The translations under genes and the position numbers were made by a program. From Acidobacteriales bacterium 59-55 (GTDB lineage: Bacteria; Acidobacteriota; Terriglobia; Terriglobales; Acidobacteriaceae), in contig MKSV01000009.1 of assembly GCA_001897435.1 (NCBI GenBank), forward strand, positions 206,071-270,070: DNA of 64,000 nucleotides, in the 5' to 3' direction. Below, in pieces: positions 53,378 to 61,913 of the stretch (positions within the stretch are counted from its first letter, which is position 1; every line of letters begins with the position of its first letter). Under the pieces are notes generated by a model. The model saw only the letters and a program-made list of their open reading frames with translations, made no database searches and had not been told where the DNA came from.

Positions 53378-54244
53378 CTATCGCAGCCGGTTCTGCTCGC
53401 GCTGCAACTCCCGGTAGGCCTCGCTCTTGCCGATCCCTCGCTCCCGCGCAACGCGCTTCAGCGCGTCCTTCTCCGCGAGATTCTCCGCCTGGATTAGCCT
53501 CGCTACCTCGGCGGCGATGCTCGATCCCGGGGGCGAAGCTCCTTCCGCCTGAACGGCAGGAGCAAACAACAGAACCATCTCGCCGCGAATGACGGCGCGG
53601 CCGGCGAGTTCGGCGCGCAGCTCACCGACCGTCCCACGCAGAAACTCTTCATGCAACTTGGTCAACTCGCGGGCGACGACCACGTGCTGCGCCGCACCGA
53701 AGACAACCTCCATATCCGCGAGCGTATCCGCGATGCGATGCGGAGCCTCGTAGAAGATATGGGTCCGGCCGTCGCGGGCAAGCTCTTCGAGCGCTGTTCT
53801 GCGCTGTCCTGCCTTGGACGGAAGAAATCCGTGGAAGGTGAAACCCTCGCCGGGCAGACCGCTGGCGATCAGGGCGCTGATTGCGGCATTCGCTCCCGGC
53901 ACCGGAAACACGGCGATGCCCGCGGCGATGGCGGCGGCGGCAATCTGGCCGCCGGGGTCGGCGATGCCCGGCGTTCCCGCGTCGCTGACCACGGCGATGC
54001 GAGCGCCTTGTTTCAACTCGGCCAGCAACTCGTCGGCGCGGGGCCCTTCATTGTGCATGTGGTAGCTGACCGTGGGGGTGCGGATCTCGAAGTGGTTGAG
54101 CAGCTTCTGCGTCTGCCGGGTGTCCTCGCAGGCGATGCGGTCCGCGCTGCGCAGAATGCGGAGCGCGCGCAGGGTGATGTCTTCAAGGTTGCCGATGGGA
54201 GTGGCCACCAGATAGAGCCCCGGAGCCAGAGGCGTATCGGGCAT
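53378..54244 (-). CDS. rsmI: 16S rRNA (cytidine1402-2'-O)-methyltransferase
   Basis: Tetrapyrrole-methylase-fold enzyme of 288 residues that methylates C1402 of 16S rRNA with SAM. The family opening GLYLVATPIGNLEDITLRAL, RIACEDTRQTQKLLNHF and VVSDAGTPGIADPG are exact hallmarks, with VFPVPGANAAISALIASG following. The last 40 residues (LIQAENLAEKDALKRVARE) are the typical C-terminal helical part. ATG 54244 abuts the stop of the protease-like gene with no gap, so the two are cotranscribed; the link between rRNA modification and that protein is not obvious. Confidence 0.95.
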   Translation of the reverse strand: MPDTPLAPGLYLVATPIGNLEDITLRALRILRSADRIACEDTRQTQKLLNHFEIRTPTVSYHMHNEGPRADELLAELKQGARIAVVSDAGTPGIADPGGQIAAAAIAAGIAVFPVPGANAAISALIASGLPGEGFTFHGFLPSKAGQRRTALEELARDGRTHIFYEAPHRIADTLADMEVVFGAAQHVVVARELTKLHEEFLRGTVGELRAELAGRAVIRGEMVLLFAPAVQAEGASPPGSSIAAEVARLIQAENLAEKDALKRVARERGIGKSEAYRELQREQNRLR

Positions 54245-55351
54245 CTATTCCACCGGCTGCCGCAGCCTGCGGCGCTGGTTCAGAAGCCCAAGGGCATGGT
54301 TCAGGTTCTGCGGCGTGATGATGCCGACAATGCGATCGCCTTCGAGGATCGGCACCATCTGCGCGACCTGCCCGCTCATAATGCGGCGCAGCGTCTTCAC
54401 CAGCGAGTCGTCCGGCTGCGCGGTCTGGAAGGAGCGTGTCATCACCCCCTGCACATATCCGTTGCCGTCGCTCTGCAGCGCGTCCACGATACCCTGGCGC
54501 GAGACGGCGCCAACGAGATTGGCTCCGCGCACCACTGGAAAGACGTCCTGCAGCGTATGTACCGAGCGTTGCAGCGCATCCTCAAGCGTGTCCGAGGCGG
54601 AGAGCATGCTGAACTCGGTCAGCATTACGTCGCGCATCTTTACCGCGTCGGTATCGTTTTGCAGCAGGATGCCCTGATCCTCCATGTGCGAGCCGATCAG
54701 CACAAAGCCGCCGATCATGATAAGCCAGATATTGCTGATCGCCAGCCCGCCCAAGATCAGACCGATTGCGATCATCTGCCCCAACCCTGTGGACGCGCGC
54801 GAGCCCTTCAGGATGCCGTTCTTGGCGAACCCGCCGCGAAACAGGCGGCCGCCGTCCAGCGGAGAAGCGGGTAGCAGATTGACCAGTCCGAGCAAAAGAT
54901 TGATCCACACCGCCGAGCGCAGCAGGTGGGGTAACGTGATCCACGGACGCTCCAGCAGGTTGATCCCCGGTGTCACCGTCAGTACGATCGCCGCCAGCAG
55001 CAGACCGAAACCGATGTTCGCCAGCGGTCCCACCAGCGCCAGCCGCTTCTGCACATCGGGCGATGAGGCGCGTTCGGTCGACTCGGGATTGGCGAAGACC
55101 ATCAGACCACCGGTCGGCAGCAACAGCAGGCTGCGCAGTTCCAGGCCGAACCACGCCGCCGCGATGGCGCGGGCGATCTCGCGGACGACTACAGCCAGCA
55201 ATAGCAGCAGCCACAGCGCGAAGCCTCGTCCGCCGGTCGAGCCCACCACCGAGCCGTAACTGAGAGCGATGCCCAGCAACAGCAAAAAGAAGGTGTGGAT
55301 ACGAAGATCCACGCCGAGAACCCTGCCGATTGGAAAGGACCACCCACGCAT
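54245..55351 (-). CDS. M50 site-2-protease homologue with CBS pair, catalytic HExxH lost
   Basis: Membrane protein of 368 residues. Residues 1-215 match SpoIVFB-like site-2 proteases: RIHTFFLLLLGIALSYG, LPTGGLMVFANPESTERASS, LVGPLANIGFGLLLA and NLLPASPLDGGRLFR with its metal-binding Asp 166. The zinc motif expected at residues 57-61 (HExxH) reads REIAR, replacing both zinc histidines. The codons are unambiguous (CGC at 55183-55181 and 55171-55169). Residues about 240-360 are two CBS domains (VMLTEFSMLSASDTLEDALQ; VMTRSFQTAQPDDSLVKTL), likely sensing adenine nucleotides. It is probably a pseudoprotease. ATG 55351 has GAGAG nearby. Divergent from rsmD. Confidence 0.85.
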   Translation of the reverse strand: MRGWSFPIGRVLGVDLRIHTFFLLLLGIALSYGSVVGSTGGRGFALWLLLLLAVVVREIARAIAAAWFGLELRSLLLLPTGGLMVFANPESTERASSPDVQKRLALVGPLANIGFGLLLAAIVLTVTPGINLLERPWITLPHLLRSAVWINLLLGLVNLLPASPLDGGRLFRGGFAKNGILKGSRASTGLGQMIAIGLILGGLAISNIWLIMIGGFVLIGSHMEDQGILLQNDTDAVKMRDVMLTEFSMLSASDTLEDALQRSVHTLQDVFPVVRGANLVGAVSRQGIVDALQSDGNGYVQGVMTRSFQTAQPDDSLVKTLRRIMSGQVAQMVPILEGDRIVGIITPQNLNHALGLLNQRRRLRQPVE

Positions 55352-55399
55352 GACTCTCATTGTATGCGCTGGCCTCGGTCGGCCGTATACCATCGGAAG

Positions 55400-55972
55400 A
55401 TGCGCGTTATCGCAGGCACATACCGGTCCCGCCCGCTGGCGGCCCCGCGCGGATTAGGGACGCGGCCCACCAGCGACCGGCTGCGCGAGACCCTCTTCAA
55501 CATCCTTGCGCCGCGCCTCGAAGGGTGCCGTTTCGTGGACCTCTATGCCGGCACCGGCGCGGTCGGCATCGAAGCCATCAGCCGCGGCGCGGCGCATGTC
55601 TGGTTCGCCGAAAACGCCGACCCCGCGCTCGCCTCGCTCCGGGCCAATCTCGCGGCGCTGAAGATTACCCAAGGCTTCACGCTGGAGCCGCGCGGCGTGG
55701 GCGCGATGTTGCAGCGGTTGGCCAAACTCAAAGAGCCGGTGGACATCGTCTTCCTCGATCCGCCCTACGAGGCTGAGGCCGAGTACGCGAACACGCTTCA
55801 ATTTCTGGGCAGCGCCCGCGGACGCGAGATGCTGGCACCGGATGCACTGGTGATCGCCGAACACAGCAAAAAAACGGCACTCGCCGCCCGCTACGGCGCA
55901 CTCGAACACACTCGCCTACTGAAGCAGGGCGACGCGGCGCTCAGCTTCTTTGGCTTCCCGGCGGCGGAGTAA
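55400..55972 (+). CDS. rsmD: 16S rRNA (guanine966-N2)-methyltransferase
   Basis: SAM-dependent methyltransferase of 190 residues. The start MRVIAGTYRSRPLAAPRG and RPTSDRLRETLFNIL are diagnostic for RsmD; the SAM motif is VDLYAGTGAVGIEAISRG and the catalytic motif IV is VFLDPPYEAEAEY near residue 120. ATG 55400 is chosen because the protein there begins exactly as the family does; the frame is open upstream over the divergent gene's start. The 3' end overlaps the convergent gene at 55941 by 32 bp. CoaD often follows rsmD in other bacteria but is absent here. Confidence 0.94.
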   Translation: MRVIAGTYRSRPLAAPRGLGTRPTSDRLRETLFNILAPRLEGCRFVDLYAGTGAVGIEAISRGAAHVWFAENADPALASLRANLAALKITQGFTLEPRGVGAMLQRLAKLKEPVDIVFLDPPYEAEAEYANTLQFLGSARGREMLAPDALVIAEHSKKTALAARYGALEHTRLLKQGDAALSFFGFPAAE

Positions 55973-56549
55973 AGCCTCCGCCCTGGTGCTTGCCGGTAAG
56001 CAGATCGACGGTGAACTCGACCTCTTTGTCGGTCATCAGGTTCCAACCGAAGCCGCGCAGCGTATCGCCATCGATCCCGGTAATGCGCAACCCCTCCCAG
56101 CTCAGCCTCTCCGTCTCCCAGGCCAGGCCATGCTCTCCCCACGCCACCAGCGCGTGGAAGCCGATAAAGAGCAGCAGCCGCTGCGGTATCAGCACCTGCA
56201 CCTCGACCACCGGCTTCAGCGAGATGTGCGTGCACTGATCCGGACGCGTGGTGTCGACGACATACGCATAGCCGCCCGCAACCGCGCACATCTCGTCCGG
56301 GTTGGGGCAGGAGAAGAGCCCGGTCGGCATGGCCGGATCGGTGAATCCCAGCGCGCAGGTCGCCAAAAACATGCCGCCCGCCCAGGGAACCACTAGGAGG
56401 CGGAAGGCTCCGCGAGCCAGCGCCTGCTCCTCACCGGGAACCTTCATGGGATAGGTGTGGCGGCGAATCGGGCCAATCAGCGGCAGTTTCTTGAGTGCCT
56501 CGGCATTCCAGTTCCGGGTAAAGGCTGTCGCCTCGGTGCTCTCCGTCAT
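55941..56549 (-). CDS. Hypothetical protein in the thiL unit
   Basis: Protein of 202 residues, family not recognised. The N-terminus is polar; central hydrophobic stretches (FRLLVVPWAGGMFLATCALGF and LIPQRLLLFIGFHALVAW) could be membrane-associated. A cysteine-containing LFSCPNPDEMCAVAGGY segment is notable. The C-terminus, TLRGFGWNLMTDKEVEFTVDLLTGK, is mixed. Its start overlaps the preceding transsulfuration gene's stop by 4 bp (ATGA), so it is made with that enzyme. It ends inside rsmD on the other strand (32-bp tail-to-tail overlap). Confidence 0.6.
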   Translation of the reverse strand: MTESTEATAFTRNWNAEALKKLPLIGPIRRHTYPMKVPGEEQALARGAFRLLVVPWAGGMFLATCALGFTDPAMPTGLFSCPNPDEMCAVAGGYAYVVDTTRPDQCTHISLKPVVEVQVLIPQRLLLFIGFHALVAWGEHGLAWETERLSWEGLRITGIDGDTLRGFGWNLMTDKEVEFTVDLLTGKHQGGGFTPPPGSQRS

Positions 56550-57691
56550 TGCACCGCGTCCAGAGCCTGCGCCATATCTTCGATCAGGTCTTCAACCGCC
56601 TCGCAGCCCGCGCTCATGCGGATAAAGCCCTCGCTGACGGCGTCTCCTCCCCAGCGGGCGCGGCGTTCGGCCGTGGTGGTGATGCCGCCGAAGCTGGTTG
56701 CCTCGGTCAGCAGCTTTGATTTAGAGAGAAACGTCTCCGCGGCAGCGCGGTCGCGCAACACAAAGCTGAGCACTGCCCCGAAGTAACGCATCTGACCTGC
56801 CGCAATCGCATGGCCGGGATGCGTCGGCAGGCCGGGATAAAGGACGCTCTCGACCTCAGGCCGCGTCGTCAGAAACTCTGCGATGCGCTGGGCGTTCTCG
56901 CAGCTTCGTTGGAGCCGCAGGGGAAGCGTCGCGATCGAGCGCAGCCCCAGCCACGCCTCCATCGGGCCTAGAACGCCTCCCGTCAGCGTGCGCCACTGGT
57001 CGATCTTTGCCCGCAGTTCGGGATTGCGGACGGCGACGTGACCCAGCAGGATATCGCTGTGGCCGGTCATGGACTTGGCGTCGGAGGCGATGGAGAAGTC
57101 GGCACCGAGCGCCAGCGGACGCTGGCCGAGCGGCGTAGACGTGGTGTTGTCGACCGCCACCAGCGCACCGGCGCGATGGGCAGCCTCGCACAGGGCGGAG
57201 ATATCGCAGATCTCCATCGTAGGGTTGCTGGGCGACTCCAGCCACAGCAGCTTCGCCCCGTCCAGAAGCGCAGCCTGCGCGTTGTTGGCAGTGGGTGCAG
57301 TGCGCAGTTCGATACCCATCTTGGTGAAATACTCCTGCACTAGGACGCGGGTCGCAAAATAGGCGTTCGAGGGTAGGACCACGGCGTCTCCCGGCCGCAG
57401 CACCGCCCCGAAGACTGCCGTGCAGGCGGCCATGCCGGAGGCGAAGACCAGTGCGCTCGCCTGGTAGCCGGGGCCACGGTCCGAGCCGGACTCCGAACTG
57501 GACTCCATCTGCCCGATGGCCCGCTCCAGCTCCGTCCAGGTCGGGTTGTGCGACCGGGCATAGGTGTAAGGAGCCTCCGAGGGGTCTCCCGGCGTGTGGT
57601 AGGGCGCGGCAAAGACCGGGCCGGAGTGCAGCGGCTCGCCCGGCACTGCGGGAGTCAGGCTCGAACGGATGATCTTGGTGGAATCGCGCAT
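56546..57691 (-). CDS. Cys/Met-metabolism PLP enzyme (cystathionine gamma-synthase/lyase family)
   Basis: Transsulfuration-family enzyme of 381 residues. PLP-lysine region: FSIASDAKSMTGHSDILLG near residue 200. Substrate and PLP contacts: SHNPTWTELERAIGQME, ALVFASGMAACTAVFGAVL near 80, LLWLESPSNPTMEICD and SFGGITTTAERRAR near 340. It could form cystathionine or split it; neither is fixed by the sequence alone. ATG 57691 is preferred over 57739, which would start inside thiL. Lies 23 bp after thiL and overlaps the next gene by 4 bp. Confidence 0.88.
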   Translation of the reverse strand: MRDSTKIIRSSLTPAVPGEPLHSGPVFAAPYHTPGDPSEAPYTYARSHNPTWTELERAIGQMESSSESGSDRGPGYQASALVFASGMAACTAVFGAVLRPGDAVVLPSNAYFATRVLVQEYFTKMGIELRTAPTANNAQAALLDGAKLLWLESPSNPTMEICDISALCEAAHRAGALVAVDNTTSTPLGQRPLALGADFSIASDAKSMTGHSDILLGHVAVRNPELRAKIDQWRTLTGGVLGPMEAWLGLRSIATLPLRLQRSCENAQRIAEFLTTRPEVESVLYPGLPTHPGHAIAAGQMRYFGAVLSFVLRDRAAAETFLSKSKLLTEATSFGGITTTAERRARWGGDAVSEGFIRMSAGCEAVEDLIEDMAQALDAVQ

Positions 57692-57714
57692 TGATTTCAG
57701 AGGGTAAATGACGC

Positions 57715-58722
57715 CTAATGGCGGGAAAAGTGCTCCCATCCCTGCGGCTCCAGTGTAGCGCGGCTGCCGTCGGGAGCCAGCAGGGTCATCAGCGGCTGTT
57801 TCGCCCGTTTGGGGATGAATCGTCCGATGCGGGTGATGGGCACGCCTGCAATTTCGCGGGGCATCCGAACCGACGCCGGAGCGGCAAAAAGCAGTTCATA
57901 GTCCTCGCCGCCATGAAGGGCTGCGTTCAGGGCGCCCGCCTCCAGCCTGCGGGCGAGCGGATGCAGCGGGATCGCCGCCCGCTCGACCTCGGCAGCGAGG
58001 CCTGAGGCACGGCAGAGATGGGCCAGATCCGTCGACAGGCCATCACTTACATCGATGCAGGCGGTCGCCAGCTTACGCCGCAGCAGAGTCCGTCCCGTAG
58101 CGATGCGTGGCTGGGGAAAGAGGTGGGGATGGCCAATCAGGGAAGCTGCCCGCGTTCTGCGGGCGGGACCGGAGAGCATTGCCCCCAACTCTGCTGCCGC
58201 TCCGCCCAGCGAGCCTGTGACGTAAAGTGAGTCGCCCGGCTTCGCTCCCGACCTGCGCATAGATCGGCCGACAGGGGCGCTCCCCAGCAGAATGATATCG
58301 GCGAGGATAAGATTGGCCGGCGACTCGGCCGTATCGCCGCCCGCGAGGCCGACCGAGTGAAGTTTGGCTAATTTCTGTAAACCATTGAAAAATCTAGTGA
58401 TCCATCCCTGTCCCTGCGATTTGGCGAGCAGATCGGAAGGCACGGCCAGCGAGAGGAAGGCGGCCATGGGAACAGCCCCCATGGAGGCCAGGTCGCTCAG
58501 GCCTCGAGCCAGGCAGCGATGGCCCACCGATTCGGGCGAGTGAAGGTCGCGGCGGAAGTGCCGGTTCTCGAGGGTAAAGTCCGTGGTGACCAGCATCTCC
58601 GAGCCCGACGGGGGACGCAGGATAGCGCAGTCGTCGCCGATGCCCAGCGCGACTGCCCGGTCTTGGGACGCAGTTGCGGTGAAAGCGCGGCGGATCTGCT
58701 CGATCAGTTCCAGCTCTCTCAT
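57715..58722 (-). CDS. thiL: Thiamine-monophosphate kinase
   Basis: Makes thiamine diphosphate from the monophosphate using ATP. The 335-residue protein has the family start ELELIEQIRRAF, ALGIGDDCAILRPPSG with metal-binding aspartates, TTDFTLENRHFRRDL, GDTAESPANLILADI and CIDVSDGLSTDLAHLC. The C-terminal part (GGEDYELLFAAPAS) is also typical. It is the first gene of thiL, transsulfuration enzyme and hypothetical protein. No thiamine riboswitch is seen upstream. The 258 bp between this gene and the M23 gene contain no other gene that I can see. Confidence 0.93.
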   Translation of the reverse strand: MRELELIEQIRRAFTATASQDRAVALGIGDDCAILRPPSGSEMLVTTDFTLENRHFRRDLHSPESVGHRCLARGLSDLASMGAVPMAAFLSLAVPSDLLAKSQGQGWITRFFNGLQKLAKLHSVGLAGGDTAESPANLILADIILLGSAPVGRSMRRSGAKPGDSLYVTGSLGGAAAELGAMLSGPARRTRAASLIGHPHLFPQPRIATGRTLLRRKLATACIDVSDGLSTDLAHLCRASGLAAEVERAAIPLHPLARRLEAGALNAALHGGEDYELLFAAPASVRMPREIAGVPITRIGRFIPKRAKQPLMTLLAPDGSRATLEPQGWEHFSRH

Positions 58723-58979
58723 GCTCTTTGCAGCATATACAGATCGTGGGCAGGCAGGGGAATGATAGCGAAAAAGTGGTATGGAAGTGGTAGATTAGTG
58801 GTTAACTCCCCAGTTGTGCCGCACCGGGTTGTTTGTTAAGCTTTGTAGAACGCCCAGCAGGAACTGCAATTTCTGAATGCCGATTAGTTAAGCTCATTTG
58901 CTCAGCTCAATCGTGAAGTGTGAAAAGTCCTTCGGATTGCGATAGAAATCGGGCCAAAAACCTAAGTCTGGATCGGCCA

Positions 58980-60023
58980 TTGAGCATTAAGAAGCGTTAT
59001 TACATCATGTTCGTCAGCCGTGACGAAGACGGGGGCCTGAAAAAGGTTCCGGTGCCGCTTCATTATGCATATATCTTCGTGGCCGCCGCGGTCATCGGCA
59101 TGTTTACGATCACGGGGATGGCGGGATCGTACTCGCGGATGCTGATCAAGACGGCGCACTTCAACCAGTTGCGGCAGGACCACAACTCCCTGCAAAAGGA
59201 CTACGCTCACCTGGAGAAGACGGCGCACGAGAAGGATGTGGAAGCGGCGTCGCTCGGCTCGCTCGCCAGCGAAGTCTCCGCTCTCTATGGCCTGACGGCA
59301 AGCAAGCTGGCGATCCCGATGGGCAAAGTCACCGGCGACTCCGCTCGCAAATCGAAGCGCCGGGGCAAGTCGTCGGGTGCCGAAGAGGTTGCCAACACTC
59401 CTTTGACCGAGACTGCCAATGGGCTGACCAGCGAGACCTACTACAAGTCGCTCGAATCCTTCTACGCGCTGCGCAACTCGGCAATGAGCGGATCGGTGAC
59501 GCGGGCGCTGTCCGGCATCAACTCCCCCGGCTATAACCCGGGCGGCAACCTGGGCGACGTCACCGACGCAGGAAATCTTCAACTGGCCTCCTATGCCCCG
59601 TCGCTGTGGCCGATCATGGGCCGCATCACCAGCAGCTTCGGCGAGCGTGAAGACCCGATCACCGGCAATGGAGAGGGCGAGTTTCACAAGGGTATCGACA
59701 TTTCAGCACCCAACGGCACCCCGGTGCGGGTGACGGCCGACGGTGTCGTCAAGTCTGCCGGCATGGTGAACGGCTACGGTCGCGAGGTGGTGGTCGATCA
59801 CGGTCACGGCGTTGCCACCTGCTACGCCCACATGTCCGCCTTTGCCGTGGTCGCTGGCCAGACGGTGATTCGCGGACAGGTCATCGGATACGTCGGTCAC
59901 AGCGGCCGGGTCACCGGGCCGCATCTTCACTACGAGGTCCGCATCCGCAATACGCCGGTCAATCCGCACCGCTACATGCGAGTGACGATGGCGACTCTGG
60001 GCAACGACACCGCCGGAAGCTAG
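58980..60023 (+). CDS. M23-family metallopeptidase, membrane-anchored
   Basis: Peptidoglycan endopeptidase-type protein of about 347 residues. A short basic start (SIKKRYYIMFVSRDEDGG) is followed by one membrane helix (YAYIFVAAAVIGMFTITGMAGS), a coiled-coil region (FNQLRQDHNSLQKDYAHLEKT) and the LytM/M23 domain: FHKGIDISAPNGTPV with a zinc histidine and aspartate, and TGPHLHYEVRIRNTPVNP with the HxH motif near residue 313. TTG 58980 fits the family N-terminus; GTG 58920 would add 20 residues and neither has a strong ribosome site. It may cut or regulate cell-wall cross-links. A hairpin at 60068-60093 follows. Confidence 0.88.
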   Translation: MSIKKRYYIMFVSRDEDGGLKKVPVPLHYAYIFVAAAVIGMFTITGMAGSYSRMLIKTAHFNQLRQDHNSLQKDYAHLEKTAHEKDVEAASLGSLASEVSALYGLTASKLAIPMGKVTGDSARKSKRRGKSSGAEEVANTPLTETANGLTSETYYKSLESFYALRNSAMSGSVTRALSGINSPGYNPGGNLGDVTDAGNLQLASYAPSLWPIMGRITSSFGEREDPITGNGEGEFHKGIDISAPNGTPVRVTADGVVKSAGMVNGYGREVVVDHGHGVATCYAHMSAFAVVAGQTVIRGQVIGYVGHSGRVTGPHLHYEVRIRNTPVNPHRYMRVTMATLGNDTAGS

Positions 60024-60067
60024 GCGAATCGGTGGAAGTGAGAGTTTAGTTTCAAATTGAAATAAGT

Positions 60068-60093
60068 CAGGGATCGCATTGTCGCGATCCCTG
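60068..60093. terminator. Convergent-gene terminator hairpin
   Basis: CAGGGATCGC (60068-60077) and its exact reverse complement (60084-60093) form a 10-bp stem with a 6-nt loop between two convergent genes. ATCTCGTTTT follows on the plus side; a weak T-rich stretch exists on the minus side. It likely ends both transcripts. Confidence 0.8.
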
Positions 60094-60114
60094 ATCTCGT
60101 TTTGCGGTTTGCGG

Positions 60115-60579
60115 CTACTCTTCATGCGCCAGCTTCCCGCCGTCCGGCCCAACCTGGATCTCACCGTGCCTGGTCCCTTTGAGGGTTGTGGCCTCGTAGG
60201 CGACCAGCTTGCCCTGCTTCGTGAGCGACTCGACCTTGGTAATCTTCGCGCTTCCGGCCCTTATCAGCAGGGACGCCTGAACGCCGGCCGGAAGCGAGTT
60301 GAAGGCAACCTCCTCCTCGATCTCGTTGAGGGTGCCGTCGGCTGCAATCTCAATGTCTCTGGAATGGCCGTCGACCACCATCTCGGCTTCGTACACCTTC
60401 TTCCCGTGTTCGCGATCCGTCGAAAAGCTTTTGACGGTAGCGCCCTGGGAATGTGCCTGGACGGTCCTTTCGACCGCGGGCGGCAGAGCGGATCGGTCGA
60501 TTTTCTTTTCCTGCGCAACGGCGCAGACGGTAAGGGCGAGGACTGAGGCGGTGAGCAGTGGATGGCTGAGACGGTTCAT
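60115..60579 (-). CDS. Secreted PepSY-like protein
   Basis: Exported protein of 154 residues. The signal peptide LLTASVLALTVCAVAQ precedes two PepSY-like beta units: KSFSTDREHGKKVYEAEMVVDG and SLTKQGKLVAYEATTLKG, each preceded by a helix (PAVERTVQAHSQGATV; PAGVQASLLIRAGSAKITKV). PepSY proteins often regulate peptidases or bind metals; no partner can be assigned. ATG 60579 has AGGAG 7 nt upstream and is preferred over a frame extension to 60615. Convergent with the M23 gene. Confidence 0.72.
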   Translation of the reverse strand: MNRLSHPLLTASVLALTVCAVAQEKKIDRSALPPAVERTVQAHSQGATVKSFSTDREHGKKVYEAEMVVDGHSRDIEIAADGTLNEIEEEVAFNSLPAGVQASLLIRAGSAKITKVESLTKQGKLVAYEATTLKGTRHGEIQVGPDGGKLAHEE

Positions 60580-60758
60580 AGTGAGCTCCTGTGCGCGGTG
60601 TGCGCTGAAGAGCATCGTTGTCCATGCGGCTTAACCGCTGCTGAAGAAAGGATTAAGCCTCGCTTAAGGCCTCAGGGCAAAGAAGGAGGACCACTGTGTG
60701 TGCCAGCGTCTTCAAGAGATCGAGGCTCGCCTGTTGGCCAGCGGATGATGCGGTGACT

Positions 60759-61763
60759 TCATCGGGGTGGAGCACTCGAGGGGGCCGCTGTGATCTGCTT
60801 AAGTAGATCGAGCGGGATGGTGCCGGTGAGCACGGTGCGGTCCTTGTGGTGGTCGATCTTGAGCGACGCGATCAGGCTGCGAAAGGCGACGTCGGCGGGG
60901 AAGGTCGGCTGTCCCTGCTGAATCGACCGGTAGAGGCCGAGCAGGTTAGTCAACGCCTCGGCGGACTGGGCTGCGTCAGCCTCGGAAGGGGAGATCTCCT
61001 CGATGCGCAGATGGAGCGCGCTCACGTAGCGCAGGCTGGCGACGAAGGTGGTGTCCTCGGGTAGAGGAAGCCGCATGCCGAGGATCGAGATATAGCCACG
61101 GTCGGAGAAAGGGAGGCCGATATGGCCGATAGCCCACGCGCTGGCCAGCAGCGGCACATCGTGGTATCGCGCCGAGAGCAGGGAAGATCCGGAGAAGGGA
61201 GACGCCGCCGCGCGGTGACGATCGAGGATCGAGTGAATCTGCTCGGTCGTCGGCATGTTCGAGGCGGCGATGCTGTCGTAGTCCAGTTGGGCGACGCGAA
61301 GCTCGCGAACGGCATGAGTCTTCGGGTCAGGCTCGCCGACGGGAATGGTGAAGATCTTATGCCCGTCGTAAGACTCCTCTGCCGTTGCGATGGTGGCTAG
61401 ATAGCCGGCCAGCCGGGTGCCGTCGAAACGGCCCTCGAAGACCTCGGAGTAGCCGACCGGGCCGTTGGGTCCGGTGGGATCGTCCATGCGGTGGAGCGCG
61501 AAGGCGGCCACGTCGAGGTCGCGCTCGGGCACGATGCCGGTGGCGTCGACGAAGTGCTGGTAATCGGGGCTGCGCGCAATCCTGGCGCGGTCAAAGTGCG
61601 TCGCCAGGCGCAGCGGCTTGAGGTTGACGTAGACGATGGCGTCGGACTCCGGCAGCAGCCGCGCGGCCTCCGGCGGCGCGGCCTTGCGCAGCAAAATCGC
61701 GAGGGCCAGCGCGGCGATCAGAGCCAGTGCAATCAGAAGCGAGTAGCGAGTCGATTTGCGCAT
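60759..61763 (-). CDS. Membrane-anchored hypothetical protein (DUF3352-like)
   Basis: Protein of 334 residues with one N-terminal membrane segment (LLIALALIAALALAILLRK) and a soluble exterior part. The early segment LLPESDAIVYVNLKPLRLA resembles DUF3352-like proteins, which often begin with a 'potential toxin-like' beta pattern, but I am not sure of the family. Other parts: GYSEVFEGRFDGTRLAGYLATIA, GHKIFTIPVGEPDPK and FVASLRYVSALHLRIEEIS. It stands alone with AGGTGG directly before ATG 61763. Function unknown. Confidence 0.65.
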   Translation of the reverse strand: MRKSTRYSLLIALALIAALALAILLRKAAPPEAARLLPESDAIVYVNLKPLRLATHFDRARIARSPDYQHFVDATGIVPERDLDVAAFALHRMDDPTGPNGPVGYSEVFEGRFDGTRLAGYLATIATAEESYDGHKIFTIPVGEPDPKTHAVRELRVAQLDYDSIAASNMPTTEQIHSILDRHRAAASPFSGSSLLSARYHDVPLLASAWAIGHIGLPFSDRGYISILGMRLPLPEDTTFVASLRYVSALHLRIEEISPSEADAAQSAEALTNLLGLYRSIQQGQPTFPADVAFRSLIASLKIDHHKDRTVLTGTIPLDLLKQITAAPSSAPPR

Positions 61764-61913
61764 CCACCTAAGTTTCTACTCTGTCTCAGTTCATGCGGCA
61801 ATGTTTTCAGCGAGTTCGTCTTTCTGCAGGTTCGTTCTATCTACGAGCGAGCCCCTCTCACCTGATGAGAGAATGAAGGTGCAGCAATGAAAACAGGCAG
61901 GGAAAGGTAGATT

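Noticed and set aside
56546..57691. Naming the transsulfuration enzyme metB or metC
   Set aside because: Family residues do not separate synthase from lyase by eye and the neighbours (thiL, hypothetical) do not decide.
58723..58979. Possible riboswitch upstream of thiL or the M23 gene
   Set aside because: No conserved TPP or other riboswitch core could be recognised on either strand.
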